Shown: positions 12,401 through 20,905, numbered from the stretch's first letter. The stretch: 64,000 nt of DNA from Alentia gelatinosa (GCA_950022655.1 OX465584.1:66184437-66248436), one strand, 5' to 3'. The notes: a model not told the origin generated them from the sequence alone. Numbers and translations: made by a program.

Positions 12401-15400
12401 TTTATACTTGGTACATTTCGTTTTAATCTTATTTGATACCGAACATTCCAAAATGCTTTTAAAAATCCCCCGCTCCAAATGTTTGCCTATATCTTATATT
12501 CTATGGGTCAGAAATTAATTTTAGGTTAGGTTGAAATAAATTCTATAGAGTAACAAAGTTTTCTACTGAACGTTCCCTTAGAAAGTGAGGTATTTTTTTC
12601 AAAGTTGTGCCAAAGCTGAACCATTGATGGCATATGAGTCTAATTGCATGTTTCTTATTGGTATATAGATATTTATATAGACCGTCCTGATCATGCTGTA
12701 CAAGTTACAAAATGAGATTATGTTCTGTGGCTTGTATAAGCATGGTAGGTCGTTCTATATTTATTATACACCCGAAATTAAGAAAAAAAAAAGATTATTT
12801 GGCTGAACAACCTTTTATTTTGATAAAAGTTTACGGAAATGTTCCGTATTTTCCCGTACTGAACACTATTCCGTATATACGGTATTTCTTATGTTATATG
12901 GCAAAACGGTGCGTATTTACAGTATACAGCATGGGTATATAGTAAATTTTCATGTTAAAAACCGTAGCATCTTTTCTTTGTTCTGAGGCTCCAGTTGTTC
13001 TTCTCTGTCCATGGAATGGGTCATAAAAGTGACTGACGACCAGCGCATCACACCTCCAGCAAATAGAAGCTGAACAGTTCTAGACATCGCTGCAGCCTTG
13101 TGTGATGACAGACATGGTGAACCGGTGCGGTCCGCTTCTCTGTGTGCAGCCCAATTTACCTCAAGGCATGTCTCAGGTCAAAAATTCACCCCTCATCTCT
13201 ATTGAGGGTTAACAGCTGTCTATGTAAAGCCATTTGGTGGTTCCTAGAACTTGCACTGCACGAAATCCTCCATTTTATTCATATCTATGTCATCGCGTAA
13301 TTATATAGAACTGCATCGAGAATCGTATAAACAGACACTACTCCACGACTTTGGATGTGCCCGAATCGTCATCGAGGCGTCGCTAACGTTCGTGTATTAC
13401 TACGCTTCAACCGCTCGTAGTTTACGGCCGCCTGTCCACAAAACCATCGATTATTGTCTGTGTAATACACCGGAGAAGTTTTGCCCATGATTCAGAAATT
13501 CCCACCACTCCAATCCTATTCGACATTCAGGTAACAGGTAAAAACAGAAGAATTACGAGCTTTGTCCATCGATTTATTCATCGATGTGTATTCAACTACT
13601 CACAATTTTATTTTGGTAAAGCCTAATGCCCATATACCGATTAAGGGTTGAACGATTAGTTCGCAAATCGTATAGGAGTCGGTGAACTTGTCGTGGGCAA
13701 ATTATGTAACCCTTTGCTCGACTGGCAGACATCGAAAAGAGGGGGTTGTGGCTATTATCAAGAGACGTCACGAGTTTGAGTCTGAGTTTATTTATGCCAC
13801 GCATTTTGTTGGCTCCGTAATAACACTCGTCTTTGACTCGTGAAATTATGGAGCCAACAAAATAAGTGGCATAAATAAGCTCAAACTCAAACGAGTGGCG
13901 TCTATATTTTATCTTACCCCGTTTCCAAATTTTTCAGTATCAGAAAGTAGTGGCATAAACAACACTTTATGTCACACCCATTAAATAAAAAAATCCCATG
14001 TTAAGCCTATGGCGCTATTTATTAGGGGTGGGATAATAGTCCTAACAAATCACTCTACACTTACTGACAGACATACGATTATGGACCGCAGCCGACGGAG
14101 TTGGGATCAGTCCCTTTAAGCCTAATGCCCATCTACCGGTTTGGGGTTGAACGATTAGTTTCCAAATCGTATAGGAGTCGGTCACTTTGTCGCAGGCAAA
14201 TTATGTAACCCCTCGCTCAACCCACACACTGATAAAATCGGTGTATGGTCCACTAATCGCTAGGGGAGGGCAAAAACCAAAGAAACCGAGTGTTCACTAA
14301 TCGCTGGGTAGCCTTGCCTAGCTGTCCTACATCTACCAACTCCGTTAGGGTGGCTCGCCTGAGGCAATTTACCCGCCGTTTGTCGCCGACAAATGTACAT
14401 AATTGTCCAAAGTCGGTAGATGGGTATTGGGTATTGGGTAAGTCTACAACTTGTCAACGACAAAAGGATATCTGAAGGAGGTGGTTCACTAATCGGTGGC
14501 TCACCCTTGTCTAGCTGTCCTACATCTACCGACTACGGCCAACTCTGTTAGGATGCCTCAACTGAGACAAAATACCGTCCGTTGGTCGCTGACAAAGGTA
14601 CATAAATGTTCTGAAATCGGTAGATGGGCATTTGGCTTAAAGTTGACTAAAAGTTTGACAATAAGATTTGTCATAAAATTTGTCATACCCATGAGATGTG
14701 TATGACAACCCTACTACACTTCATTCCTCGTCTAGTGCGATTTTTTTTTCAGGTAGAAAACATACATCATGCATTCACCAATATGGCGTTCTTCCATGCA
14801 CAATTTATAACTATATACATTCAACATGGGCGATTCGGTTAGAATCTTAACTCGGCGTTTACGATTCTGTGGATAAATGTGACCCAACATTCTGTTCTTT
14901 TCTAGTTCATACGGTTCGTAATAATCCTTGGTACACATATTGCAATCTCTACAGACAACTTAACAAACCAGACAATACAAAAAGACATGGACAGTACATT
15001 GGCAATTAAGAATACTGGTATTACACATACACAATCATTAGCCGTGAACAATAGGTTCATATTAATAAGCAAAGATTATTGATTATTTGAGAGATGAAAC
15101 ATGAGAACTTTGTTGTTCATTCGTCTCTGCTTGTATCCTTATCGATCAACGACTCATAGATCTCCTGGCGGAGGAGGTATGTTGTGACTGCTAATTTAAA
15201 ACTGTCCCTGTTGTGCATGAGCTGTATATATTCTCTGGTAACATCTTCAAAGGGTTACCCCCAAAAATAATTGGCAATGTCTATATTTTTCCAAGTTGGG
15301 CCTCTGTCTTCTTAGGCCACTAACAAGAAAAAACTGTTTCTCATCACCAAGCCATGAAAAATATGATGAGGGCGCTTTTTTATTTTTTTGCTGGATCAAA

Positions 15401-18400
15401 GATGGCAGATGTACAGTAAAACCCTGCATAAGCGGACACCCTCCGATCCGGGCCAAAGTGGCTGCTTACGTGGGGTGTCTGCTTACGCAGGGTTTCCAGA
15501 TTTTTACTGGCTATGCATTAAATGCATCCCTGACATCAGGTGCTTTAATTTGATACTAAATACACACACCTTTCATAATATTCTATCAAGGTTCATCTAT
15601 TTAAAAAAAAAACCACAAAAAACCACTTCTAAAATCTTTTTTCTGATGCGGGCGGTGATGAGAAACAAGTTGTTTTTTTTGAGTGGCCTTATTACTTTTT
15701 TCTTTTTTTTTACTCACTCAAACATCTGATTCTGTCATGGTACAGTTCTTCCATGGATGGTGATTCACCCAACACTTATATAGATTAAACTCTAATTTGT
15801 GTCTATGATTTATGGATGAGAATTTTGTCTCCTTGTAGTGCCATCCGTTATAAAATCCTAACCTGCATTTTATCTCTAAATGTTAATGAAAAGATACTGT
15901 TTTGAATAGATTTGAATGGCCCAGGTATTCCTGTTAGATAAGATTAGTGAATATTGATTTTCATGACGAGGTCAAGCGGTGGGACGTGATAAGAAAGCTG
16001 GGACACTAGGAGCGTGATTCTGACCAATCACATCGTGTTCCTCTGACACCACGACGCATGCGTCATAAGTCACGACTCACCAATCAGAAACCTTAAAGGC
16101 ATATCCCACAACTCACGGTGGCGCCACCTGGGTCCTGTTTCACTAGTTTCGTGACATGTCTAGATGGCGTCTGTGACACCATTCAGACAGATTAGGGTTG
16201 TCTAGTTTCGTGACAACACAAGTAGCTGCCGTTAGGAAAAGACAGACCCCAAACATAGGAATTAGACAAATCTACACATCAGGGACCTGTTTCACTAGTC
16301 TTGTCGCATGTCTGTAACACCATACAGACATTAGGGTTGTTTAGTTTCGTGACAACACAAATAGCTGCCCTTAGGACAAGACAGACCCCAAACATGGTGT
16401 TTCCGGTTTCATAAGAATTGGACATTGCCTTGTTACTGGCGCTGTAGTGTCGCTGTTAGGCTTGGTTCCCCCTGTGTACTCCATTCTTGCTTGCACTGTT
16501 GGTGCTGCTTTTTATGTCTGTCTAACACTTTTGTCAAGAAACTAGTGAAACAGATCCCTGGTGATTCTTGAATATTACTAATTATCAGTCAAATCTAGTT
16601 CCTTGGGATTCATTCTAATTCTAATTAAAAGGGTAAATTCAATGTTTTCTCCAGTTTATCCAGCCTTAATAGGTCACCCCTCCATCCACGATATGATTGT
16701 ACGCTTGATGTTTCTGAGATGTCAATCCGGTGGAAGAACCACCCTCTGGTAAAACTGGTGTCTTTTGCGATAAATAAACAAAAAATATAAAATGGTATAA
16801 AGGTGAAATAAGCCATCTTATATTTACTTGATTTACAAAGGTACTGAAGAATTTTTTTTTTTCAATTCTTTCAAAAATAAGGACGGTGACCTATACATTG
16901 TATCAATTAAATGGGTAGTACTACACCTCTACTTTATTGTGTGAGTGTTTGAAGAAAAAAATTCATAGGTTTCATCAAGTGAAAAACAACTTTTCAGGAG
17001 AATGACCAATCGACTAATAAGGATAGTCGGCCAATAGAAACAGGCTTCAAAGATTAAAAAATAAATGTTTGCGTCTGACATATAACCTGGATCAAAGATC
17101 ACAAATAAGTGAAATACATTTCATTGCAAATATGCCATATCTGGAAGAAAGGCGAAGGGCACACCTATCTAACTATTTAATTGAACCAGGTCTGATATCC
17201 ATATTGAGATTCGGATACCCCAAACTAGACAAAAGGCAGCAAAATATCAGAAAATTAAATTACCTTAACTTCAAGCACATAAAAGAAGTGTAGAGTTTTC
17301 CTCGGCTGTGGTTTAGAACGTACTTCCACAAATAATATACGAGAAACACCAACCTGAAGCCCAATACACATCTACCGATTCCGAAACATTGATGTTCCTT
17401 TGTCGGTGACAAAGGAACGGTACTTTGTCTCAGGCGAGGCATCCTAACGGAGTCGGCCCCAGTCGGTAGATGTAGGACAGCTAGGCAAGGGTGAGCCTAC
17501 GATTAGTGTCCCCCTACCTTGAGATGTTCTTTTGTCACCGACGAATTGTTCGGTCAATGTTTCAAAATCGCACACCAAAAGTTTATCAACATGTTGATAA
17601 ATCCAGTTGCCGACAACGGAACGTTGGTAAATGGCCCCTGATTGGGTGGCCGACATGGGCCAAGAGGTTACGTAATTCGCCTGTGACAAGTTCAACGACG
17701 TCTATACGATTTGGGAACTAGCCGCTCAACGCTTAATCGATAGATGTGTATCAGGCTTTAGATGAATTTAAAAAAATGTTTAAAAAGATTAAATCGGTAT
17801 GGACCAAGAATATGGAATAGAAGCAATGCATACATTGCACACCCCGGCCGCACCCCTCTCATAAGATCTCACACTCTCTAAGTGGTATTCTGTACTCTCA
17901 CTATGCTCTATGGCGAATCCACTGGCCTGCCTCCCGTGCTAAAGACGTACATCAATTTCACCCAAAGATTCCTATAATCTCAATGATGCCACCTAGCGAG
18001 AATACAGTGTGGCAGTGGATTCTCAAGGTTCTAGGCCTAGTTCGTTAAGAATTCTTCTCTCATAGAGGGCAGTGAGAACCTTGTACAGAATACGACTTGG
18101 AGAGTGTGAGATCTTCTGAGAGGGATTCTGACTTTTTGATACCGATAAATAATCGGTGCCACCACCAATAGAACTCAAAAAGTCGGGGCTATTTTCGTCG
18201 ACCAATTGAAACGAGGTTTTACAAGCAGGGAGCGCGTGCTATTTGACCAAGTCGCCAGCGAGAATTTAGTCCCTGTTTTATGAGCTTCATGTAAGCTGAC
18301 GTATGTGGAGCACACCTTTATCTGGAGACACATGACATCATGCTGCCCACATGTAAACCAATACAATGACGACTAGAAGGATGGCATCACTAAAAGGCGG

Positions 18401-20905
18401 ATCTGTCTCCCTAGTCAACGGACATGTCAATAGTTTTAGAATGAATCATATTTAAATGGAACAGAATGAGAGTTAAAGCCGGCCCCCACCTACCACGATG
18501 GTCTACAACATACTTCCCGATAGATACGATTTGAAATGGCCAAATCGTGACCTATCGGGAGGTCCCCGATAGTTTCAAATCGTGGACATGGTTTGAAATC
18601 GTAGAGCGTAGAAATACCTTTGGAGGACCAAAAACATAAACCATGGTCACGATTGCCTCACGATTCAATCGGTATACCAATTTAGATCTCAGGCAGAGTT
18701 TTAATATTGAAATATATTATAATTTTAGAGATATTTAATGAATCTGAATATTCTTTTAGAGGTATTTACAACATATTATGATATTATTTTCCAGACACTA
18801 AAACAATCAAATTGAAGAATATAACTGTGATAGAATCATAATTCTGTTATAATTCTATTATTTTCAGACACTTAGACTCCCTCAAATAATATCATATTTA
18901 CAGCGATTATACATCTATGTGCGCCCTACCTAATTCCAGAATTTCATAATTTTCCGTTAAGTATTTCACCCGAAAGAGATATTTTCCTGATAAATCACAC
19001 ACAATACCCTACGACAGGCTACGAAAATTCCAACATGTTGGATTTAATCGGGACCTCTACGATTGACGTTTTCTATCGCAGCCTATCGTGAGGTATCGCA
19101 GACGGCATCGCAGAAACCTGTTCCACCTACCACGATTTTTGCTTACCTCACAATAGAATCGGTATGGTGTCGGGAAGGCAGTCGTAAGGCCTATCGGGAC
19201 CAGAATCGTGGTAGGTGGGGGTCCCCTCTTAGCAGGTCGTGTTGTTATGTCACATGGTCAGGTAGCGAATCACTACGTGAGGTGTAGCCAAGCGTAGCGA
19301 GTAGCAAACCGGACCGGAGTGACATCACAATACGATCTCCTAACTCGAGTTCAGTTCAGTATTTATCCTACCCCTTCTACACGACTTTAATGTATTAAGA
19401 AATATGCAAACATTCACCGAAATCCAGCTAAGAATGCGTAAATGGACATGTTGTTTCCTTGTTTATACTGTCGCTAGAACGCGTGCTGATTGGTCAATTC
19501 TTGTTATGCCCCTAGAGGCATAAAACACACTTTATGTCACTGCATGCCACATAAAATTACCCTGTATAAAGTCTATGGCAGTTTTTTATTAGGGGTAGGA
19601 TAAATCTATTTATCCTACCCCTCATATAAATCTCTATATAGACTGAACATGGTGTGACTGTATGCCATGGTTTAAAATCCTACCCCTCATATAAATCTCT
19701 ATATAGACTGAACATGGTGTGACCGTATGCTACGGTATGCCATGAAATATTCATATGCCTTGCGTGACATATGGAGTTGATAATAAGTGACAAGGTAGGA
19801 TAAAATTTTAACATCACTCAACTCACCTATAACTATTTACATTGCGTTTGTTGTCAGCTCGTGATATCATTCGCGAAGGCAAGTCACACCATACAAACAA
19901 TCATATCAAATTTCGAGATGTTCCTGATAGTATTATGACTGGCCTGTTCTATGTTATTTTCTAAGGCATTATATTTCAAGGAGAAATATCTGGACTTTGA
20001 CCTTGATTGTATTACTATTAAGCAATAACTCATTCACGTTCCCTGCACTAAGTGATGCCCCCTACTATTAATACCTGGAACTATCATTTAGTTCCCGACC
20101 AACATTTCATGTGACACCGATTTTACCGACTACGAGGTAAGGAAATCAGGGAATTAGAGTTCAAAAGTATGTTTACAGTATGGCAAGAAGTACAATCTCA
20201 GGATAGAAGTACATCTGTGTAGAGAAATTCAAAAAAGAATAGCTGGTTTAAGTTTAGTACTACACGAGAATCTCACTCTCGTTGTCCTTCAGTCTCCACG
20301 CCCAGGTTTGGTTCACTATGTCTCTATGTATGGGAGCAACTTCAAGCGGATTCGACGGAATTCTACCGTTTTAAATATAGTATAAACAAAAATAAACAGA
20401 CTTACCACTGCAGAATGTGCCAGTTCCTGACTAGCCACCTCTCGATGGGTCTCAGGAAGTTTCTGTAAATACTCTCCCCATACTTGTCTCTAACGAAGGT
20501 GTAAAACACAAGGAACACAGTGATGGACGTACACACGACCAGAGCAAGGGCCCCGTCAAACGATGTCTTTATAGCGAAGGCAAAGTACACAGTGTACCCC
20601 ACGAAGAGGCAGAAGAGCACAAGGTTCGCGATCTTCCGCGAGTGTTTGCTGTAGAAAGTCCCCATCCCTCTCTGCAGGGACAAGATACAGCTTTGTTCAT
20701 CTTGGTATGTGTCTGGGGTGTGGCATGAGAGGTTTGGAGGCATCTCGACTGGGATCTCCATCGGAATCCCATCATCCAGGGTGGAGACAGGCATGTGGTG
20801 CTTGGTGGACCAGTAATCCGGGGGACTGGTTTGGTTGAGGTCGCCCTGGTTGTAGTACTTGGCCTCGGGGTTATCTGGTTTCTCCATGGCTGCCTGGGTG
20901 TGCAT
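254..20905 (-). CDS. SLC28: SLC28-family concentrative nucleoside transporter, spliced 5' half (4 coding exons)
   Basis: Spliced model join(20905-20406, 8182-8041, 5847-5653, 415-254): 333 codons with no stop and compatible phases (2, 0, 0, 0). CNT proteins are plasma-membrane Na+/nucleoside symporters of about 600-700 residues, so roughly half is here and the rest lies left of position 1. The product has a hydrophilic N-terminus (residues 1-90) and hydrophobic segments near 91-112, 117-138, 168-186, 196-211, 215-235 and 281-299. Family-typical stretches include the SKFPSR / NWRPVIFGFALQF junction, ILVLRT, and MSILYYLG followed by TMGTTAIES and ANIF, which lead to the nucleoside-binding hairpin. 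Introns are 12.2, 2.2 and 5.2 kb and filled with MITEs. Family assignment is strong. Paralogue and substrate selectivity cannot be told, because the C-terminal half with its key residues is absent. Confidence 0.93.
491..1758. mobile_element. MITE (family A) with an internal 77-bp minisatellite of about 12 units
   Basis: The ends are inverted: CCCGGCATTTACACTAGACG at 491 and its diverged complement ending GTGAATGCCGGG at 1758. Between about 497 and 1390 lie 11-12 tandem units of about 77 bp, each with TTTACACTAGACGACTAAAA, GACGACTGTAGATCATCAAG and AGTCGTCAGGTGGTGC. Variants alternate (GATCTGG versus AACCCGG linkers), so two-unit blocks have been copied. A second, unexpanded copy lies at 26163-26494. 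Confidence 0.85.
1931..2246. mobile_element. MITE family B, palindromic arm copy
   Basis: Starts TTATATAGAGGAAACCCATG and ends ATCTGGGGTGAGATAA. The interior holds an inverted repeat with GTTTAGGGTCTGAGCTCG on one side and CGAGCTCTGACCCTAAAC on the other. Nearly the same sequence lies in the opposite orientation at 21286-21592. Confidence 0.8.
2390..2648. mobile_element. MITE family B, diverged partial copy
   Basis: Shares AGGGGGATTATGTTACAAA, TTAGCCCATTAGTCAATGTG, GGGGTGAGATA and the palindromic arm ending GGTCTCCTCTATAA with 21286-21592, but with many substitutions. Confidence 0.7.
2717..3034 (+). mobile_element. MITE family C
   Basis: Begins TATTTATATAGAACTGCATT and ends TTGTACGAGGGGTGAGATAA. 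The interior includes GACAATACTCCACGAGTTTG and GGTGATCGTTGAGTATATTT. The same layout occurs at 9200-9553 (inverted), 9554-9833 and 10164-10553. The GGGGTGAGATAA terminus is shared with family B. Confidence 0.8.
3195..3545. repeat. cluster of dispersed GGCGTATATAAG motifs with a G-rich core
   Basis: GGCGTATATAAG or close variants occur near 3210, 3281, 3458, 3474 and 3526 on the plus strand, plus one complement (CATATACGCC) near 3419. They surround a G-rich core (3320-3355) and GGGCGGGGGCAG (3394). Several frames are open, but the predicted peptides have no recognisable domain and look like low-complexity shadows. Confidence 0.6.
3882..4206. mobile_element. piggyBac-type MITE (family D)
   Basis: Flanked by TTAA on both sides, with termini CCCTTTAAGGACGG and CGCCCTTAAAGGG. 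TTAA duplication with CCYT-like termini is the piggyBac signature. The 3' part contains ATGATGCCTCAAGGCATCAT twice. Related copies are at 47450-47746 and 60715-61037. Confidence 0.88.
4440..4660. mobile_element. MITE family B/C-like degenerate fragment
   Basis: Contains GTACAGGGGTGAGATAAATA preceded by AACATTAGGAACTCGTTCTCC, and an inverted CTCATTTGAGTGC / CTCGTGGAGAAC pair, the arrangement seen at family B ends. Confidence 0.5.
4660..4960. repeat. family I-related interspersed repeat
   Basis: GTTACTCGACGAGGATGGCC, GATATTTGAGGGTACATTGG and AATAGGGAAACCAAGTACCG are matched closely at 11380-11500 and partly at 35260-35320. The left end is not delimited. Confidence 0.6.
5201..5630. mobile_element. 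foldback element, GGGGGCGTCCACCAACC termini (family E)
   Basis: Left end AGAGGGGGCGTCCACCAACC and right end GGTTGGTGGACGCCCCCTCT are exact complements, continuing into ACGACAAGGCTGCGACA. An internal third copy of the motif begins near 5519 (GGTCCACCAACCATGACAAG). The whole element is built from short TTGTCG/CGACAA words. It lies about 22 bp from the SLC28 exon 3 donor. Confidence 0.88.
5653..5847 (-). CDS. SLC28: SLC28 coding exon 3
   Basis: 195 bp, 65 codons, phase 0 at both ends. Acceptor GGCTCAG|ATTAAC and donor TTCACG|GTAAGC. It encodes INWRPVIFGFALQF, then ILVLRT and a helix ending ALVFGNPMLLLHPFVFT (residues 215-279). This matches the CNT segment W-R-P-V-x-x-G-x-x-L-Q-F followed by L-R-T and the F-V-F-G region. 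A foldback element ends only about 22 bp beyond the donor (5201-5630). Confidence 0.92.
5925..5943. repeat. (TA)n microsatellite
   Basis: About eight TA dinucleotides between SLC28 exons 2 and 3. Confidence 0.8.
5990..6219 (+). mobile_element. possible A-tailed retroposon 3' end
   Basis: Ends CCAATAAACCGCTTTAAAAA with an A9 tail, the form of a polyadenylated LINE 3' end. No reverse-transcriptase frame is recognisable upstream, so this is tentative. Confidence 0.3.
6226..6490 (+). mobile_element. MITE family F
   Basis: Begins ATTTATATAGAACGTCC and contains GGCTTGTACAAGCATGGTAG, GTCGTTCTAT and GGCAAAACGGTGCGTATTTAC. Shared with 12670-12946, 28341-28682 and 35838-36070. This copy lacks the palindromic left half. 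Confidence 0.75.
7291..7412. repeat. long hairpin, about 54-bp arms
   Basis: TACCTTACTGGTACATACTC at 7291 is mirrored by GAGCATGTACCAGTAAGGTA at 7393-7412. Further in, GTTTCTTTCGATA pairs with TATCAAAAGAAAC and AATATTCCAC with GTGGAATATT, leaving a very short loop. Confidence 0.85.
8041..8182 (-). CDS. SLC28: SLC28 coding exon 2
   Basis: 142 bp. It starts after GGCTTCAG and completes the split Trp codon, then encodes 47 residues (168-214) from LVVPGLIIAVILY to LSSKFPSR. The donor is CAGG|GTGAGT, phase 0. It holds two hydrophobic segments and the conserved S-K-(F/Y)-P-(S/T)-R motif that precedes W-R-P-V in CNT proteins. The acceptor is itself the truncated last unit of a 48-bp tandem array filling the upstream intron end (8183-9060). 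Reading through that array stays in the exon's frame for several hundred bases. Confidence 0.9.
8183..9060. repeat. 48-bp minisatellite, about 17 units, abutting the SLC28 exon 2 acceptor
   Basis: On the minus strand each unit reads roughly TTGCATGGCTTCATTATATC, then AGCTTTGACCACTATACTA and TGTCTCATG. The last unit is cut at CTGCATGGCTTCAG, which is the exon 2 splice acceptor. Units nearest the exon (8200-8660) are the most regular; those beyond 8700 are strongly diverged. One unit near 8570 lacks 10 bp. Since 48 is a multiple of three the array stays open and encodes a hydrophobic 16-residue repeat (HGFIISALTTILCLML), but this is intronic sequence. Confidence 0.92.
9080..9154 (+). mobile_element. 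MITE family C right-end fragment
   Basis: Contains AGTATATTTTTTAAATGTTA and TTAAACTTGTACGAGGGCTGA, matching the right ends of the family C copies that follow. Confidence 0.55.
9200..9553 (-). mobile_element. MITE family C, inverted copy
   Basis: Starts ATCTCACCCCTGGTACAAG and ends CGATGCAGTTCTATATAA, the complement of the 2717-3034 layout. It lies head to head with the next copy. Confidence 0.8.
9554..9833 (+). mobile_element. MITE family C, direct copy
   Basis: Begins GGACTGCACCAAGAATCATA and ends TGTACCAGGGGTGAGATGA. The interior carries GATTGGTCAATTGCATATGA, shared with 10164-10553. Confidence 0.8.
9839..10127. mobile_element. MITE family B subtype
   Basis: Starts GGAAACCCAGGAGATGAAAA and ends CATACCGGGGTGAGATAAAT. 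The palindromic arm has GTCTGTACTTCACCGAGTTTG against GTGGAGAGCAGACC. A fragment of the same subtype lies at 21597-21685. Confidence 0.7.
10164..10553 (+). mobile_element. MITE family C, full copy
   Basis: Begins TATATATAGAACTGCATCAA and ends CTGTACCAGGGGTGAGA. It shares GGCGTAGTATTGTCACTTTA with 9554-9833. Confidence 0.8.
10554..10837. other. no gene seen; poly-G tract
   Basis: Holds a G13 run near 10637 and otherwise no recognisable element or coding frame. Confidence 0.5.
10838..11134. mobile_element. MITE family H (GGACCTGTTTCA termini, CAG target duplication)
   Basis: Inverted termini GGACCTGTTTCAGTAGTC and ACTACTGAAACAGGTCC are flanked on both sides by CAG. The copy at 55386-55682 is close in sequence throughout (GGCACCAACAGTGCAAGCAA, CTTCATATTTGGAACGATTA). 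Confidence 0.88.
11186..11490. mobile_element. MITE family I (CTATTCCTATATACC termini)
   Basis: CTCTATTCCTATATACCC on the left and GGTATATAGGAATAGGG on the right form terminal inverted repeats. The interior has three 20-bp repeats of the form TTTTCGTCCCGCTCTGACG. Related elements at 32119 and 35078 carry a different internal minisatellite. Confidence 0.7.
11526..12400 (+). repeat. 93-bp tandem array, about 9.4 units
   Basis: Unit landmarks are TATGTGGTGTGGTGTACAGC, CACCTTTCTCCTTCATCCCC, AGCAGTGGTAGACTTACTGC and AAAGGCCAGTCCTTCTCATA. A variant pair (CAGCAAACTCTCTCC followed by CCAGACGTAGTAGA) recurs 465 bp, or five units, apart: a block duplication. With a unit of 31 codons and no stops it mimics a 330-codon gene with a periodic peptide (SMWCGVQPPFSFIPSSGRL). 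The same unit forms the body of the SINE at 62265-62790. Confidence 0.9.
12670..12946 (+). mobile_element. MITE family F
   Basis: Starts ATATTTATATAGACCGTCC and ends GGGTATATAGTAAA. Central ATGCTGTACAAG / CTTGTATAAGCATGG arms match the other family F copies. Confidence 0.82.
12947..13295. other. no recognisable feature
   Basis: Unique-looking sequence. No exon, repeat family or structured RNA could be recognised. Confidence 0.4.
13296..13500. mobile_element. chimera of MITE family C left end and family S
   Basis: ATATAGAACTGCATCGAGAA and CACTACTCCACGACTTTGGA are family C. They pass into GTTTACGGCCGCCTGTCCAC, which is family S as found at 46215-46340. Confidence 0.55.
13618..13735. mobile_element. 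MITE family K, terminal fragment
   Basis: AAAGCCTAATGCCCATATAC and GGGCAAATTATGTAACCC match one end of the full copies at 30443 and 51536. Confidence 0.75.
13752..14033. mobile_element. MITE family J (TTATCCTACCCC-type terminus)
   Basis: Contains a palindrome GTTTGAGTCTGAGTTTATTT / AAATAAGCTCAAACTCAAAC around GTGGCATAAA, a TTTTATCTTACCCC segment, and ends ATTAGGGGTGGGATAAT. Same plan as 33250-33632. Confidence 0.72.
14118..14638. mobile_element. MITE family K, two partly duplicated copies
   Basis: Begins AAGCCTAATGCCCATCTACC and ends GGTAGATGGGCATTTGGCTT. The AGCTGTCCTACATCTACC module occurs at 14323 and 14513, so it is either two adjacent copies or one with internal duplication. Confidence 0.8.
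14639..15312. other. no gene seen
   Basis: AT-rich unique-looking sequence. No coding frame with recognisable similarity and no repeat family member identified. Confidence 0.4.
15313..15690. mobile_element. MITE family L (AGGCCACT termini)
   Basis: Termini TAGGCCACTAACAAG and TTTTTTTTGAGTGGCCTTA, with GTTTCTCATCACC inverted to GGTGATGAGAAACAAG. The centre is a palindrome, ACCCTGCATAAGCGGACACC / GGTGTCTGCTTACGCAGGGT. Copies at 42281-42654 and 50390-51414. Confidence 0.87.
15691..16094. other. no gene seen
   Basis: Unique-looking sequence; nothing recognisable beyond a CGACGCATGCGTCATAAGTC palindrome-like stretch. Confidence 0.35.
16095..16990 (+). mobile_element. MITE family M interrupted by a family H element
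   Basis: Left terminus TTAAAGGCATATCCCACAAC, then GGTGGCGCCACCTG, breaks at 16130 and resumes at 16558 with GTGATTCTTGAATATTACTA. Comparison with the uninterrupted 62856-63374 copy shows the split. A further insertion of about 140 bp lies between roughly 16658 and 16798. The right end is lost. Confidence 0.8.
16131..16557. mobile_element. MITE family H nested in family M
   Basis: Inverted GTCCTGTTTCACTAGT / ACTAGTGAAACAGATCC termini with CTG on each side (16128-16130 and 16558-16560). An internal GGGACCTGTTTCACTAGTC at 16284 shows it is a composite of two copies. Confidence 0.85.
16991..17820 (+). pseudogene. LINE reverse-transcriptase C-terminal relic, split by a family K MITE
   Basis: Around 17045-17290 the plus strand encodes LKNKCLRLTYNLDQRS...NMPYLEERRRAHLSNYL, matching the region after the catalytic core of non-LTR reverse transcriptases (Q-x-R-x-L-R-I..., L-x-x-R-R-x-x-H-L). 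Further on, the frame holding V*NVLPQIIYEKHQ has TAG where W-N-x-L-P is expected. The reading resumes after the MITE with LDEFKKMFKKIKSVW and a stop. It is dead: a nonsense codon, frame changes and an insertion. Confidence 0.7.
17357..17758. mobile_element. MITE family K nested in a LINE relic
   Basis: Ends AAGCCCAATACACATCTACC and TGTGTATCAGGCTT, followed by TA. The central module CGGTAGATGTAGGACAGCTA is shared with the other K copies. Confidence 0.85.
17850..18126. mobile_element. MITE family N, single-unit parent of the 60-bp satellite
   Basis: Left end GCACCCCTCTCATAAGATCT, then CACACTCTCTAAGTGGTATT. The right end is the inverse (CTTGGAGAGTGTGAGATCTT ending AGAGGGA). Inner arms CTCTATGGCGAATCCACTGG and CAGTGGATTCTCAAGG. 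One copy of the terminal unit per side. Confidence 0.87.
18127..18477. other. no gene seen
   Basis: Unique-looking sequence with a small inverted pair (GATACCGATAA / AATCGGTGCC). Nothing else recognised. Confidence 0.35.
18478..19223 (+). mobile_element. family O foldback MITE, about 746 bp
   Basis: Termini GCCGGCCCCCACCTACCACG and CGTGGTAGGTGGGGGTCC. The left arm repeats ATCGGGA/CGATAG words; the centre is AT-rich with TTCATAATTTTCCGTTAAG. A very similar copy lies inverted at 58407-59156. Confidence 0.9.
19240..19607. mobile_element. MITE family J
   Basis: Contains AACTCGAGTTCAGTTCAGTA and TTTATCCTACCCCTTCTACA, and ends TTTTTTATTAGGGGTAGGATAAA, matching 33250-33632 nearly block for block. 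Confidence 0.8.
19607..19800. mobile_element. MITE family J subtype with duplicated end
   Basis: The CCTACCCCTCATATAAATCT / CTATATAGACTGAACATGG end occurs twice in tandem (19615 and 19678). It is followed by AAGGTAGGATAAAATTTTAA. Confidence 0.75.
19801..20405. other. SLC28 intron, no other feature seen
   Basis: Part of the 12.2-kb intron next to exon 1. Starts with family J-like tail sequence (ACAAACAATCATATCAAATT, also near 29570), then unique sequence. Confidence 0.4.
20406..20905 (-). CDS. SLC28: SLC28 coding exon 1 (N-terminus and first two membrane segments)
   Basis: Encodes residues 1-166 plus two bases of Trp167. The first ATG is at 20905 with an in-frame TAA upstream (20953-20951). 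A second ATG at 20887 (Met7) has a better context (GCAGCCATGG) and may be the real start. A pyrimidine-rich stretch ending TGTAAG at 20950 could be an acceptor, so a 5' UTR exon further upstream is likely. The donor is CAGTG|GTAAG, phase 2. The exon carries an acidic, proline-rich cytosolic tail and then two hydrophobic helices (about 91-112 and 117-138). It ends in the basic/aromatic stretch RPIERWLVRNWHILQW, as in other CNTs before their next helix. Confidence 0.9.

Noticed and set aside
11526..12518. 330-codon open frame
   Set aside because: Translation of the 93-bp array; no non-repetitive domain, and the unit belongs to a SINE body.
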